Program-made: the position numbers and the translations under genes
Assembly (NCBI GenBank): GCA_041166745.1
Contig: JBEEGH010000021.1
Span: 1-63,433 of the forward strand
Source of the DNA: DASUCS01 sp041166745
Lineage (GTDB): Bacteria > Actinomycetota > Acidimicrobiia > Acidimicrobiales > JACDCH01
Length of the DNA: 63,433 bases
Reading direction: 5' to 3'
In this document: positions 18,066-25,770 of the stretch, piece by piece
Layout: every line of letters starts with the position of its first letter
How positions within the stretch are numbered: position 1 is the stretch's first letter
The notes under the pieces: generated by a model
Told to the model about the DNA's origin: nothing
Seen by the model: the letters and a program-made list of their open reading frames with translations, nothing else
Database searches by the model: none

Positions 18066-18455
18066 CTACAGCGCGCCGCTTGGCTTGACGCTGAGCGACG
18101 AGACCGGCGCCCCGCGCAACACACGAATGGCGAGCTGACCGTTGGTCAGCGAGGCCTCGACCGAGCTGCCGTACCCGTCGGGCAGGTCGACCTCGCGTTC
18201 ATAGCCGCCGTAGTCCCACTCCCGCACGAGGTAGTCACGAGGCCCGGCACTGCGGAGGTGGGCCCAGAATCGCAAGGTGCCAGGTCGCAACTCGATCGTG
18301 ACGTCGTTCGCTTGCACCGCCGGCAAGGGGGCGATGACCACAAGGGCTCCCGTGGTCTCGTACACGTTCACCGGAACCCGTTGCGGAGGCATCGTGGCCT
18401 CGGCGTCGGCCGTGGCCGCTTTGACCTGCTGATGTGACGGTTGATCGCTGGTCAT
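18066..18455 (-). CDS. Small heat-shock protein (Hsp20/alpha-crystallin)
   Basis: Probable ATP-independent holdase. The 129-aa protein carries an alpha-crystallin-type domain: VPVNVYETTGALVVIAPLP begins the beta-sandwich, EREVDLPDG is the conserved strand, and ASLTNGQLAIRVLR is the variant of the terminal A-x-x-x-n-G-v-L-x-I motif. ATG at 18455 follows a TAGGTT hexamer at 7 nt. First gene of a two-gene minus-strand operon. Confidence 0.82.
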   Translation of the reverse strand: MTSDQPSHQQVKAATADAEATMPPQRVPVNVYETTGALVVIAPLPAVQANDVTIELRPGTLRFWAHLRSAGPRDYLVREWDYGGYEREVDLPDGYGSSVEASLTNGQLAIRVLRGAPVSSLSVKPSGAL

Positions 18456-18462
18456 GGCCCGC

Positions 18463-18468
18463 AACCTA
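18463..18468 (-). promoter_or_regulatory. Putative -10 element of hsp20
   Basis: Minus-strand TAGGTT 7 nt upstream of the ATG at 18455; suggests a leaderless transcript. No obvious HAIR/CIRCE-type repeat was seen beside it. Confidence 0.45.
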
Positions 18469-18534
18469 CCCACTCGAACGCACGTCAAGCGCCGCGACGC
18501 GTCATGATGCGCTGGACGCACAACGGGGGGTTCG

Positions 18535-19278
18535 ATGGGTGAGTTGAGTGCAGCAGAAGTGGTGCGGGCGGCCGACCCGGTGATCCACGACGTCGGATCG
18601 AAGTTCATGCTGCACCCGGAGACGATGGCCCGGGCGGCGGAGCAGGGCTACGCGAACGGGTTCGCCTTCTACTTCGCAGGCCGCGGCGGCGTGCTGGGCG
18701 ACGTCGACGCGGATGTCGTCGCCGCCGCGTTCGGATGGTTCAACCCCGCCATCGTGCGGGCGATGTGGGACGAAGGTGTCGCGATCGGCGGCGCACGCGA
18801 GACCGCTCGTCGGTACAACGAGGCGTGCGCCGCGTGGGGCCGCGATCACCTCACGGGGGTGGACGGGCTCGATCGGTTCGCAACGCTGGCCGACCAGGTC
18901 GCTTCGGCCGCGGACGGCTCGGGCCTCCCGCTGTTCGCCGGATGGCGAGCCGAACCCCGCGCCGACGACGCGCCGGGCCGGGCGATGCAGCTCATCCATG
19001 TGTTGCGCGAGTGGCGGGGCGCGCTGCACCTCGTCGGCACCACGGCCGCGGGCCTGTCACCCGTCGAGGCGATCCTGACCAACGAGGGCGAAGGGCAGGC
19101 CGCGATGTTCGGCTGGACGGACCTTCCCGATTGCTCCCAGTTGAAGGATCGGCAGGACAAGGCGCAAGCCATCACCGACCGGCTCAGCGCCACCGTCTAC
19201 GAGCGCGCGTTGTCGGGCACCGAGCGCGCCGAGTTCGCCGAAGTCGCGTCGAACATCAAGGCCGCCGTCCTGACCTGA
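18535..19278 (+). CDS. SCO6745/SalK-like protein
   Basis: Resembles the actinobacterial SCO6745-type family (helix-turn-helix fold related to SalK), function unsettled. Family-like features are the HDVGSKFMLHPETMARAAE start, GYANGFAFYFAGRGG, the FGWFNPAIV segment and a C-terminal alpha-helix after LSGTERAEF. The 247-aa protein is soluble. ATG at 18535 is preceded by GGGGGG. It is a single gene, divergent from hsp20 and followed by a strong nested hairpin. Confidence 0.6.
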   Translation: MGELSAAEVVRAADPVIHDVGSKFMLHPETMARAAEQGYANGFAFYFAGRGGVLGDVDADVVAAAFGWFNPAIVRAMWDEGVAIGGARETARRYNEACAAWGRDHLTGVDGLDRFATLADQVASAADGSGLPLFAGWRAEPRADDAPGRAMQLIHVLREWRGALHLVGTTAAGLSPVEAILTNEGEGQAAMFGWTDLPDCSQLKDRQDKAQAITDRLSATVYERALSGTERAEFAEVASNIKAAVLT

Positions 19279-19285
19279 CCTCGTA

Positions 19286-19328
19286 CTCGAGGTTATAAGG
19301 GGCGGTAACCGCCCCCTATTGCCTCGAG
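19286..19328. terminator. Nested bidirectional terminator hairpin
   Basis: An outer CTCGAGG/CCTCGAG pair (19286-19292 and 19322-19328) encloses an inner GGGGCGG-TAA-CCGCCCC stem (19299-19315). It lies exactly between convergent stops at 19278 and 19336, so it can serve both transcripts. Confidence 0.75.
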
Positions 19329-19335
19329 AATGGCG

Positions 19336-20646
19336 TCAGCCTCCGAGCAACAGGAGCAGACCGCCCACGGTGTAGAGGATCATCACGGCCAGCAGCGGAT
19401 ACTGCGAACGCACCGCCTGACGCGGCGGGAACAGCTCGACGGCTCGGTCGTGGGCCGCGATCACGCCACACACGTGTCCGCCGACGATGGCGGCCACCTG
19501 GACGTAGGCGATGGTGCGCGTCGACACGAGTCGATAGTTGACCGAGTTGTCGATCGTGCCGAAGAGGTTCCACCCGCGAAAGAACGGATCCGATGCGAGC
19601 GCGATGAAGTTCTGGCCGTCGAACACGAGCAGCGAGAAGTAGTGCGCGATCGCGTAGCCGAGGGTGATCGGGATGAGTGATGCAAGGAAGGCATTGGCGA
19701 TGTCGGTCGGTTCGCGCCCGGTCATCCGAGCCGTGAGCCGCGTGGCCCCGAGCCACGCCGTGGCGACGATCCCGACGAGCCACAGCAGCCCGAACGTGCT
19801 GACGAGGGTGCGATCCCACCCGACGCGTTGGCCGATGATGTCGCCCCAGAATCGCGTGCGGCTGAATCCGTCGAACGTCGTCGACCCGAGTGCGACCAGC
19901 ACGAGGGCCAGCGTGCCGGGTCGCTGCTGTACGGATGCCAGACCGCTCAGCGGCATGCGCAGACGTAGCTGTCCGGTCTCGGGGTCACGGTAGAGGGGTG
20001 CGAGATGGGCGATCAGCCCGAACAACGCGGCGAAGCCCTCGCCGGTGCGTAGCCACGTTCGTCCCCACAACGTGGCGCCGGCGATGGTCGCGACGGTGTA
20101 CGTGCCGAGCCACCACGACAACGCCACCGGATCGCTGCAGCCGTTGTAGTACGCCAGTTCCAACCAGGTGAACGAGAAGATCATCACCGCGGCGGGCCAC
20201 AGTCCCGGGTCGCGCCAAACGGTTTCGTCCGGCAGACGCAACGCGAAGGCGATGGTGTCGAATGGATTCGCGGCGGCGAACACATCTCCCACCAACGCCG
20301 ACGCGATCGGAACGCCCACCCAGAAGATCACGCACATCGCGTACGGGGCGACGTTCAATCCTCCGTCGGTCGAGCCGAACGCGGCGGCAGCCACGGTGAC
20401 CGCGAAGAACACCAAGCCGACGACGCGCAGCCCAACCGCCAGAACCGGACGCACCCGCTGCACCGCATCCGGCAATGCCATCCCTGAAGACAGCGCTGAC
20501 AACCGAGGGCGCGGCCACAGGATTCGTAGCGCGACAAACGAGATCAGCAGCGCGAACGCAGCGCCGTACGCGAACAGCCAGACCGGAACCGGGAGGTCGC
20601 TACGACCGCCGACGCCGTGCGCGAACACCACCGGCAGCTCAGCCAA
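19336..20646 (-). CDS. Polytopic membrane protein of the cupredoxin operon
   Basis: Integral membrane protein of unknown function with about ten hydrophobic segments. It begins with a FAHGVGGRSDLPVPVWLFAY motif that recurs in actinobacterial proteins often labelled fenitrothion hydrolase; that label is doubtful and is not used here. Other conserved-looking pieces are AANPFDTIAF and YYNGCSDPVALSWWLG. The start is TTG at 20646, overlapping the lipoprotein stop by 8 nt, so the two are translationally coupled. It is the last gene of a five-gene operon headed by a two-component system. A partnership with the cupredoxin-like lipoprotein is inference. Confidence 0.75.
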   Translation of the reverse strand: MAELPVVFAHGVGGRSDLPVPVWLFAYGAAFALLISFVALRILWPRPRLSALSSGMALPDAVQRVRPVLAVGLRVVGLVFFAVTVAAAAFGSTDGGLNVAPYAMCVIFWVGVPIASALVGDVFAAANPFDTIAFALRLPDETVWRDPGLWPAAVMIFSFTWLELAYYNGCSDPVALSWWLGTYTVATIAGATLWGRTWLRTGEGFAALFGLIAHLAPLYRDPETGQLRLRMPLSGLASVQQRPGTLALVLVALGSTTFDGFSRTRFWGDIIGQRVGWDRTLVSTFGLLWLVGIVATAWLGATRLTARMTGREPTDIANAFLASLIPITLGYAIAHYFSLLVFDGQNFIALASDPFFRGWNLFGTIDNSVNYRLVSTRTIAYVQVAAIVGGHVCGVIAAHDRAVELFPPRQAVRSQYPLLAVMILYTVGGLLLLLGG

Positions 20647-21076
20647 CCTGCAGCTCCGCGACCTTCAGCCCTGAGTGCTCGAGCTCGATCTCGAAGACTC
20701 CTGGAATGTCGGCCGTGAACGTGATCTCGGCGGGGACGCCGGGCGTCAGATCCTGCTTGAGGTCGTAACCGTGGATGTGGATCTCCTCGGCGACATCACT
20801 CGTGATTCGCACCGTGACGCTCTTGCCCACGCCGACATCAACGTGCTTCACCCCGCCTGCGGCTTGGCCGCCCGCGACGATGATCTCGATGAGCGTGCCG
20901 GCCGGAGCGGTGCTCGACGACGAACTGCCCGTCGTTGCTTGCGACGTTGCCGATGTCTGGGAAGTGGCGGTTGGTTTGTTGTCCGATGATCCGCAACCGG
21001 CGATCACGAACAGGGCGAGCGCGCTGAGCGCGACGACTGTTGGACGCGCGAGACGCGCGTGAGACGCGAGAGACAT
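20639..21076 (-). CDS. Cupredoxin-like lipoprotein
   Basis: Surface lipoprotein of 145 aa: signal and lipobox (ALFVIAGC), a Ser/Thr-rich tether, then a cupredoxin-like beta-sandwich with ITSDVAEEIHIHGYDLKQDL and FEIELEHSGLKVAELQV. His residues of HIHG and EHSG could bind metal, but the Cys and Met of classical type I copper sites are missing. ATG at 21076 has an excellent AAGGAGG site. It overlaps the next gene by 8 nt. Likely outside the membrane beside the 436-aa membrane protein. Confidence 0.8.
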   Translation of the reverse strand: MSLASHARLARPTVVALSALALFVIAGCGSSDNKPTATSQTSATSQATTGSSSSSTAPAGTLIEIIVAGGQAAGGVKHVDVGVGKSVTVRITSDVAEEIHIHGYDLKQDLTPGVPAEITFTADIPGVFEIELEHSGLKVAELQVG

Positions 21077-21105
21077 GACTCCTCCTTCGATGTGTGGATG
21101 TGTCG

Positions 21106-21651
21106 TCAGGCGGCGACGACAGGAGGAGCTCGCGAAGGCGGCCTCCACACGATTCCGAGAGCGACGAGGACAGCCCCGCCGATCGAGACGAGGACAGACG
21201 GGACGGCCAAGAGGAGATCCGCGCGCCGAGTCATCGCCAAGAACGCGCCGACCGTGCGTCGCAGCAGCCGGGTCGTCACCGCGCATGTGGTCGCGGTGAG
21301 GAGCTGCAGCGCGAGGCCCCACCGGATCGCGGGCTGGCTCGCCAGGTCGCTCAGCGACACGTGCGTCGCCAAGCGCTCGACCACCTCTTGGACGACGAAG
21401 AGCCCGAGTTGCGTGCCGACGAGGGCGCGGACGCTGGGCAGCGACACCGCCCGGCCGGGCCGGGATGCGGCGGCCCAGAGCAACGCCGCGATGGCAACGG
21501 GCACCGCAACCGCCGCAACGAGCGGTAGGTACGCGTGGAGCCCGCCGTCGTCGGCATGGTCGTGGCCCCCGGTGAAAGGGCCGTAGGCGAGGCCATGGGC
21601 CGCCAAGGAGCCCGCGGGGGCCAACAGCAGCAGCAGCCGGCGACCGGTCAT
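21106..21651 (-). CDS. Membrane protein, unknown function
   Basis: Not recognised. The 181-aa protein has about five hydrophobic segments (LLLLLAPAGSLAAHGLAYG, AYLPLVAAVAVPVAIAALLW and others) and a His/Asp-rich extracytoplasmic loop (GGHDHADDGGLH) that could bind metal. It lies 12 nt after the histidine kinase and 29 nt before the cupredoxin lipoprotein, so it belongs to the same operon. Confidence 0.65.
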   Translation of the reverse strand: MTGRRLLLLLAPAGSLAAHGLAYGPFTGGHDHADDGGLHAYLPLVAAVAVPVAIAALLWAAASRPGRAVSLPSVRALVGTQLGLFVVQEVVERLATHVSLSDLASQPAIRWGLALQLLTATTCAVTTRLLRRTVGAFLAMTRRADLLLAVPSVLVSIGGAVLVALGIVWRPPSRAPPVVAA

Positions 21652-21663
21652 GAGAGCCCGAGC

Positions 21664-22965
21664 CTACGGGGCCTCGATGGGCTCCGTGCCGGGCAGCAGG
21701 AGTCGGAAGGTCGGGCCGGGGCCGTTGTGCGCGAGCAGCAATCGCCCTCCTTCGGCCGCGGCGAGCGAGCTGGCCAATCCGAGACCGATGCCGCGCCCGG
21801 TGCTCGGATCCGTGCGGGGTGCGAAGACATCACGGGTGTCTGGTTCGATTCCCGGCCCTTCATCGCTGACTTCGATGGCGACGCCGCCGCCCGCAGTGCG
21901 AGCCGCCACCGTGACCGTGCCCGCGCCGTGCTCGACGGCGTTCGCCACGAGCACATCGAGGATCTGGCGCATCGCGGCGGGTGACACGGCCGCGTCCGGA
22001 AGGTCGGGACCGAGGAGCGTGCGGAGCGGTCTGCCGGCGTCCGCCAGCGGGCCGTGCCACCGTTGGTCGATCTCGTCGAAGAGACCGCGAACGTCGAGCG
22101 GGCCCGGGCGCGGCCCGACGTCGCGGGCCAGCGCGAGTAGGTCGTCGATCGTTTGCTCGAGTTGGTCGACGGACTGCAGCGCTTCGGCGAACGCGGCCCG
22201 CAGGTCGACATCGGGCGCCAACGTGGCCGCCTCGAGTTGCACGCGCATTCCGGTGAGAGGCGTGCGGAGTTGATGCGACGCGTGGGCGCTGAAAGCGCGC
22301 TCCCGTTGCAACAACTCGCCGAGACGCACCGCGGTGGAGTCGAGTGCGGCCGCCGCCGCGTCGATCTCGGGAATGCCGGCCCGCGTCGCGCGCACGGCGA
22401 AGTCGCCCTGTCCCAGGCGGTCGGCGGCGGCGGCGAGTTGCTGCACTGGTCGACTGAGTCGGCGCGCTTGCTGCACGGCGACAACGGCGGCCACGCCCAT
22501 GACAACGATGCCCAGGCCGGCCATGGCGAGCCACGCCCGGTGGACGCGATCGTCCACGACACGCGCCGGAAGCGCCGCTCGCACGATGGCGATCACCTGC
22601 TCATCGTTCGAGAGCGGGATGGCGACGATGATGGAATCGGCGGCATCCACCGTTACCGGATCCGAACCCGACTGTGCGCGCCGCACCGGATCGTCGGCCG
22701 ACGCGGGGCCCTCGCCCGCAATGCGGTTGCCGCTCCCGTCGTAGATGGCCAGTTTCGTCTGGTCATGGAGCGGCGGCAGTTCCGGCGCGTCGCCCGGATT
22801 CGAAGGCACGGGTATCTCTGCGATGGCCTTGCTGGCGTCACGCTCGAGCGCGGAGATGGCTTCGTCGCGATACAGGTGCGCAACTGCGATTCCCAACGGA
22901 ACTCCGAAGCCCACCACCGCGAGCGCGGTGACACCGACGATCGCGAGAAGGATCCGGCGGCTCAT
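21664..22965 (-). CDS. Sensor histidine kinase
   Basis: Membrane-bound HisKA-type kinase. There is one TM at residues 7-29, an extracytoplasmic sensor of about 110 residues, a second TM near 144-164, a HAMP domain (about 168-222), a dimerisation/phosphoacceptor helix SHQLRTPLTGM with His231, and a C-terminal ATPase domain (N box NAVEHGAG, G1 DEGPGIEP, G2 GRGIGLGLA). Its cognate regulator ends 7 nt upstream. The downstream genes (membrane proteins, cupredoxin-like lipoprotein) suggest an envelope or metal-related stimulus, which is inference. Confidence 0.92.
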   Translation of the reverse strand: MSRRILLAIVGVTALAVVGFGVPLGIAVAHLYRDEAISALERDASKAIAEIPVPSNPGDAPELPPLHDQTKLAIYDGSGNRIAGEGPASADDPVRRAQSGSDPVTVDAADSIIVAIPLSNDEQVIAIVRAALPARVVDDRVHRAWLAMAGLGIVVMGVAAVVAVQQARRLSRPVQQLAAAADRLGQGDFAVRATRAGIPEIDAAAAALDSTAVRLGELLQRERAFSAHASHQLRTPLTGMRVQLEAATLAPDVDLRAAFAEALQSVDQLEQTIDDLLALARDVGPRPGPLDVRGLFDEIDQRWHGPLADAGRPLRTLLGPDLPDAAVSPAAMRQILDVLVANAVEHGAGTVTVAARTAGGGVAIEVSDEGPGIEPDTRDVFAPRTDPSTGRGIGLGLASSLAAAEGGRLLLAHNGPGPTFRLLLPGTEPIEAP

Positions 22966-22972
22966 TGCTCGA

Positions 22973-23659
22973 TCACGCAGGCCGACCCTCGAGCCGGTAG
23001 CCGACGCCCCTCAGTGTGGTGATCACAACAGGATCGCTGAGCTCCGCGAGCTTCCGCCGCAACGCGCTGATGTGCATGTCGAGCGTCTTCGTCGACCCGA
23101 ACCAATGCTCGTCCCACACGTCTTCCATGATGCGCTCCCTCGTCAGAGCTCGACCGGCGTTCTGCATGAGGAAAGCCAGCAGGTCGAACTCCTTCGGGCG
23201 CAGCTCCATCTCCTCATCGCTGCACACCACCCTCCTGCTTGCCGTGTCGAGGACAAGCGGACCGACCTTGAATCTCTCGGCGTCGCCACCAGTGTGAGGA
23301 CGACGCAAGTGCGCGCGAACGCGCGCCAGCAGCTCACTGAGCCGGAACGGTTTGGTGACGTAGTCGTCCGCGCCCGCATCGAGGCCGACGACGATGTCGA
23401 TCTCGTCCGTCCGCGCGGTGAGGATGACAATCGTGGCTGATGGGATCGTTGCTCTCAGCTGCGCGCAAACATCGACACCATCGGCGTCGGGCAATCCGAG
23501 GTCGAGCAACACGAGGGCGGGCGGCTCCGTGATGGCGGCGTCCAGCGCCGCGCGCCCGGTCGTGACCCACGCCACGTCGTAGCCGCCGTTCTCCAGTGCC
23601 TGCGCGACGCCCTTGCCGATCTTGGTGTCGTCCTCGACCAGCAGCAGATGAACGCTCAC
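22973..23659 (-). CDS. OmpR-family response regulator
   Basis: Receiver domain with the acidic pocket ED-D, phosphoacceptor Asp53 (LLDLGLPDADG), Thr81 and Lys103 (YVTKPF), followed by an OmpR/PhoB winged helix (PKEFDLLAFLM, GSTKTLDMHISALRRKL, TLRGVGYRLE). At 228 aa it is standard size. GTG start at 23659 with TAGTCT 7 nt upstream. First gene of the five-gene operon and presumably its own regulator. Confidence 0.93.
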   Translation of the reverse strand: MSVHLLLVEDDTKIGKGVAQALENGGYDVAWVTTGRAALDAAITEPPALVLLDLGLPDADGVDVCAQLRATIPSATIVILTARTDEIDIVVGLDAGADDYVTKPFRLSELLARVRAHLRRPHTGGDAERFKVGPLVLDTASRRVVCSDEEMELRPKEFDLLAFLMQNAGRALTRERIMEDVWDEHWFGSTKTLDMHISALRRKLAELSDPVVITTLRGVGYRLEGRPA

Positions 23660-23666
23660 GGCGCGC

Positions 23667-23672
23667 AGACTA
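23667..23672 (-). promoter_or_regulatory. Putative -10 element of the two-component operon
   Basis: Minus-strand TAGTCT, 7 nt before the GTG start at 23659; leaderless arrangement. Confidence 0.5.
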
Positions 23673-23759
23673 CGGAGATCATGCGCTCGTTGAGCCGTTC
23701 ATGGGACTCATTTACTCTCCGTTGACCGTCGCGGGAGCAGAGCGAGACCGCGGTGTTCG

Positions 23760-23765
23760 TATGTT
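23760..23765 (+). promoter_or_regulatory. Putative -10 element of the lipoprotein/ABC operon
   Basis: TATGTT followed by 6 nt and GTG at 23772. It lies in the 112-bp divergent region shared with the response-regulator promoter, so the regulator could control both directions. Confidence 0.5.
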
Positions 23766-23771
23766 CGATCG

Positions 23772-24416
23772 GTGACTCGACGCTCCGTACTCCTTCTCGT
23801 GATCGCCGCTCTGGCAGCCTGCAGCAACTCCAAAACGGCACAGCCGGCCGGCGCGTCGGGCAGTCCAGGCTCGAGCGCCGCACCGACATCGTCGACGACC
23901 ATGCCGTCGACGACGGGGGCGACGGTCGACCCGAACGCTCCTGAGCCCAACGCCGCCGGCGACATTCCCGACAACACCGTCTACGTGCCCTTCACGTTCG
24001 CAGGCGGGCCATTCACCGTGTCGGTCCCGGAAGGCTGGGCCCGTACGAATTCGTCGAATGGAACGACCTTCACGGACAACTTCAACAGCGCGCAGTTCCT
24101 CGTGAGCTCCTCGACGTCGCCGCCCACCACGCAATCGGCGCGCGACAGCGAAGTGCCATCGATCCAATCGAGCAGCACGAACTTCCAGCTCGACAACGTG
24201 ACCACCGTGAGCCGCAACGGAGGCACTGCGGTGCTCATCACCTACAAGGCCGACAGTGCACCGAACGCCGTGACCGGCAAGGTGCGACAGCTGGCGGTCG
24301 AACGCTACGAGTTCTGGCAGAACGGCAAGGAAGCGATCGTTGTGCTTTCCGGCCCAGTCGGCGCCGACAACGTCGACCCGTGGAGGACGATCTCCGACTC
24401 GTTCTCCTGGTCCTGA
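23772..24416 (+). CDS. Lipoprotein of FtsX-type ABC operon
   Basis: Exported lipoprotein of 214 aa: signal with lipobox (VIAALAAC), a Ser/Thr/Pro-rich tether, then a compact domain starting YVPFTFAGGPFTVSVPEGWA and ending WRTISDSFSW, similar in layout to PsbP/Mog1-like folds that read as v-P-x-g-W. No catalytic residues are seen. GTG at 23772. The first ATPase starts 14 nt later, so the lipoprotein is likely the extracytoplasmic partner of the exporter. Confidence 0.7.
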   Translation: MTRRSVLLLVIAALAACSNSKTAQPAGASGSPGSSAAPTSSTTMPSTTGATVDPNAPEPNAAGDIPDNTVYVPFTFAGGPFTVSVPEGWARTNSSNGTTFTDNFNSAQFLVSSSTSPPTTQSARDSEVPSIQSSSTNFQLDNVTTVSRNGGTAVLITYKADSAPNAVTGKVRQLAVERYEFWQNGKEAIVVLSGPVGADNVDPWRTISDSFSWS

Positions 24417-24430
24417 GCAACGACAGAACG

Positions 24431-25084
24431 ATGCTCGAAGCCAACGGTCTTTACCGGTTCTTCCACGAAGGCGATGAGGAAGTCGTCGCACTCGCGGGCG
24501 TCTCGCTCCGCATCGAAGCCGGCGACATGGTTGCCGTCATGGGTCCCTCCGGTTCGGGAAAGTCGACGCTCCTGAGCTGTCTCGGTGCGCTCGACGAGCC
24601 GGACGGCGGGATGGTGCTCGTCGACCGTCAGCCGATCAGCCGACGCTCCGAACCCGAGCGGGCGCGCTTCCGCGCGCAGCACATCGGCGTGCTCCTTCAA
24701 ACCGGCAACCTGCTATCGCACCTCACCGTCGAAGAGAACATCCGCGTGGCTCGGCGTCTCGCCGGCGCTCGAAGGGGTCGCGTCGACCCGACACTGCTTG
24801 ATCGTTTGGGTATTGCCCATCGTCGATCTGCCCGTCCGAGTCAACTCTCCGGTGGCGAAGCCGCGAGAGCGGGGCTTGCGGTCGCGTGCACGAACGAACC
24901 GAACGTTCTGCTGGCCGATGAACCCACTGGTGAAGTCGATTCGTCGACGGAGGCGGAGGTCATCATCTTGCTGCGCGGCGAGGCCAGGCGCGGGGCGGCG
25001 GTGCTCGTCGTGACGCACAGCCAGGCGGTGGCGCGCGCCGCTGACCGCGTGTTGCACATCGACGACGGGCGGCTCATGTCGTGA
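24431..25084 (+). CDS. ABC transporter ATPase (MacB/LolD type), first of two
   Basis: ATPase of about 217 aa with Walker A GPSGSGKST, Q loop region LLQTGNLLSHLTVEENI, signature LSGGEAARAGLA, Walker B VLLADEPTGEVDS and switch His in VVTHS. Start ATG at 24431 was chosen at the conserved MLEANGLYRFF. It overlaps the next ATPase by 4 nt (GTGA). LolD/MacB-type ATPases power mechanotransmission rather than classical transport. Confidence 0.88.
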   Translation: MLEANGLYRFFHEGDEEVVALAGVSLRIEAGDMVAVMGPSGSGKSTLLSCLGALDEPDGGMVLVDRQPISRRSEPERARFRAQHIGVLLQTGNLLSHLTVEENIRVARRLAGARRGRVDPTLLDRLGIAHRRSARPSQLSGGEAARAGLAVACTNEPNVLLADEPTGEVDSSTEAEVIILLRGEARRGAAVLVVTHSQAVARAADRVLHIDDGRLMS

Positions 25085-25770
25085 CCGCATTGACGGTGAC
25101 CGACGAACTCGTCGCGTGCAATGACGTTGCTCGGACCTTCGGGCGCGGCGCGACAGCCGTTGTCGCCGTGCACGGCATGACCTGTCACATCCAGCCGGGC
25201 GACAAGATCGCCGTGACGGGACCGTCGGGATCAGGCAAGTCGACCGCGCTCCACCTGTTGGCGGGACTCGACCAACCGACGACCGGCTCGATCCGCTGGC
25301 CGGCCATCGGCGATCGAGGAGTATTGCGGCCCGGGCCGGTGAGCATGGTGTTCCAGGGGCCGAGTCTGATGCCGTCGCTCGACGTGCTCGAGAACGTTGC
25401 CCTGCCGCTCGTGCTCGCCGGCGCGACCGACAAGGACGCGCGTTCCTCGGCCGATGACGCGCTCAACCGGCTGGGCCTGTTGGGCCTCCGCGAGCGACTG
25501 CCGGATCAGCTCTCCGCGGGGCAAGCCCAGCGCGTCGCCGTCGCGCGCGCGCTCGCCGGCGCTCCGCGGCTTCTCCTTGCAGATGAACCGACGGGACAAC
25601 TCGACCGGGCCAACGCAAACCTTGTGATCGACGCGCTGATCACCACCGCGACGGACACCGACGCCGCCCTCGTCGTGGCAACCCACGACCCGCGGATTGC
25701 GGCTCGTCTGGGGATTCGCTGGACGATGGCGGACGGGCGGCTCTCTGTGGGCGATCAATGCTCAGCCTGA
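25081..25770 (+). CDS. ABC transporter ATPase (MacB/LolD type), second of two
   Basis: Second, divergent ATPase: Walker A GPSGSGKST, Q loop MVFQGPSLMPSLDVLENV, signature LSAGQAQRVAVA (Ala for the usual first Gly), Walker B LLLADEPTGQLD and switch VVATHD. It overlaps the first ATPase by 4 nt and the permease by 13 nt. Two non-identical ATPases with one permease suggest an ATPase heterodimer, each subunit perhaps facing a different half of the permease. Confidence 0.88.
   Translation: MTALTVTDELVACNDVARTFGRGATAVVAVHGMTCHIQPGDKIAVTGPSGSGKSTALHLLAGLDQPTTGSIRWPAIGDRGVLRPGPVSMVFQGPSLMPSLDVLENVALPLVLAGATDKDARSSADDALNRLGLLGLRERLPDQLSAGQAQRVAVARALAGAPRLLLADEPTGQLDRANANLVIDALITTATDTDAALVVATHDPRIAARLGIRWTMADGRLSVGDQCSA

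Noticed and set aside
19336..20646. Annotation as fenitrothion hydrolase
   Set aside because: The protein is a polytopic membrane protein without hydrolase motifs; the name appears to be a propagated database label.
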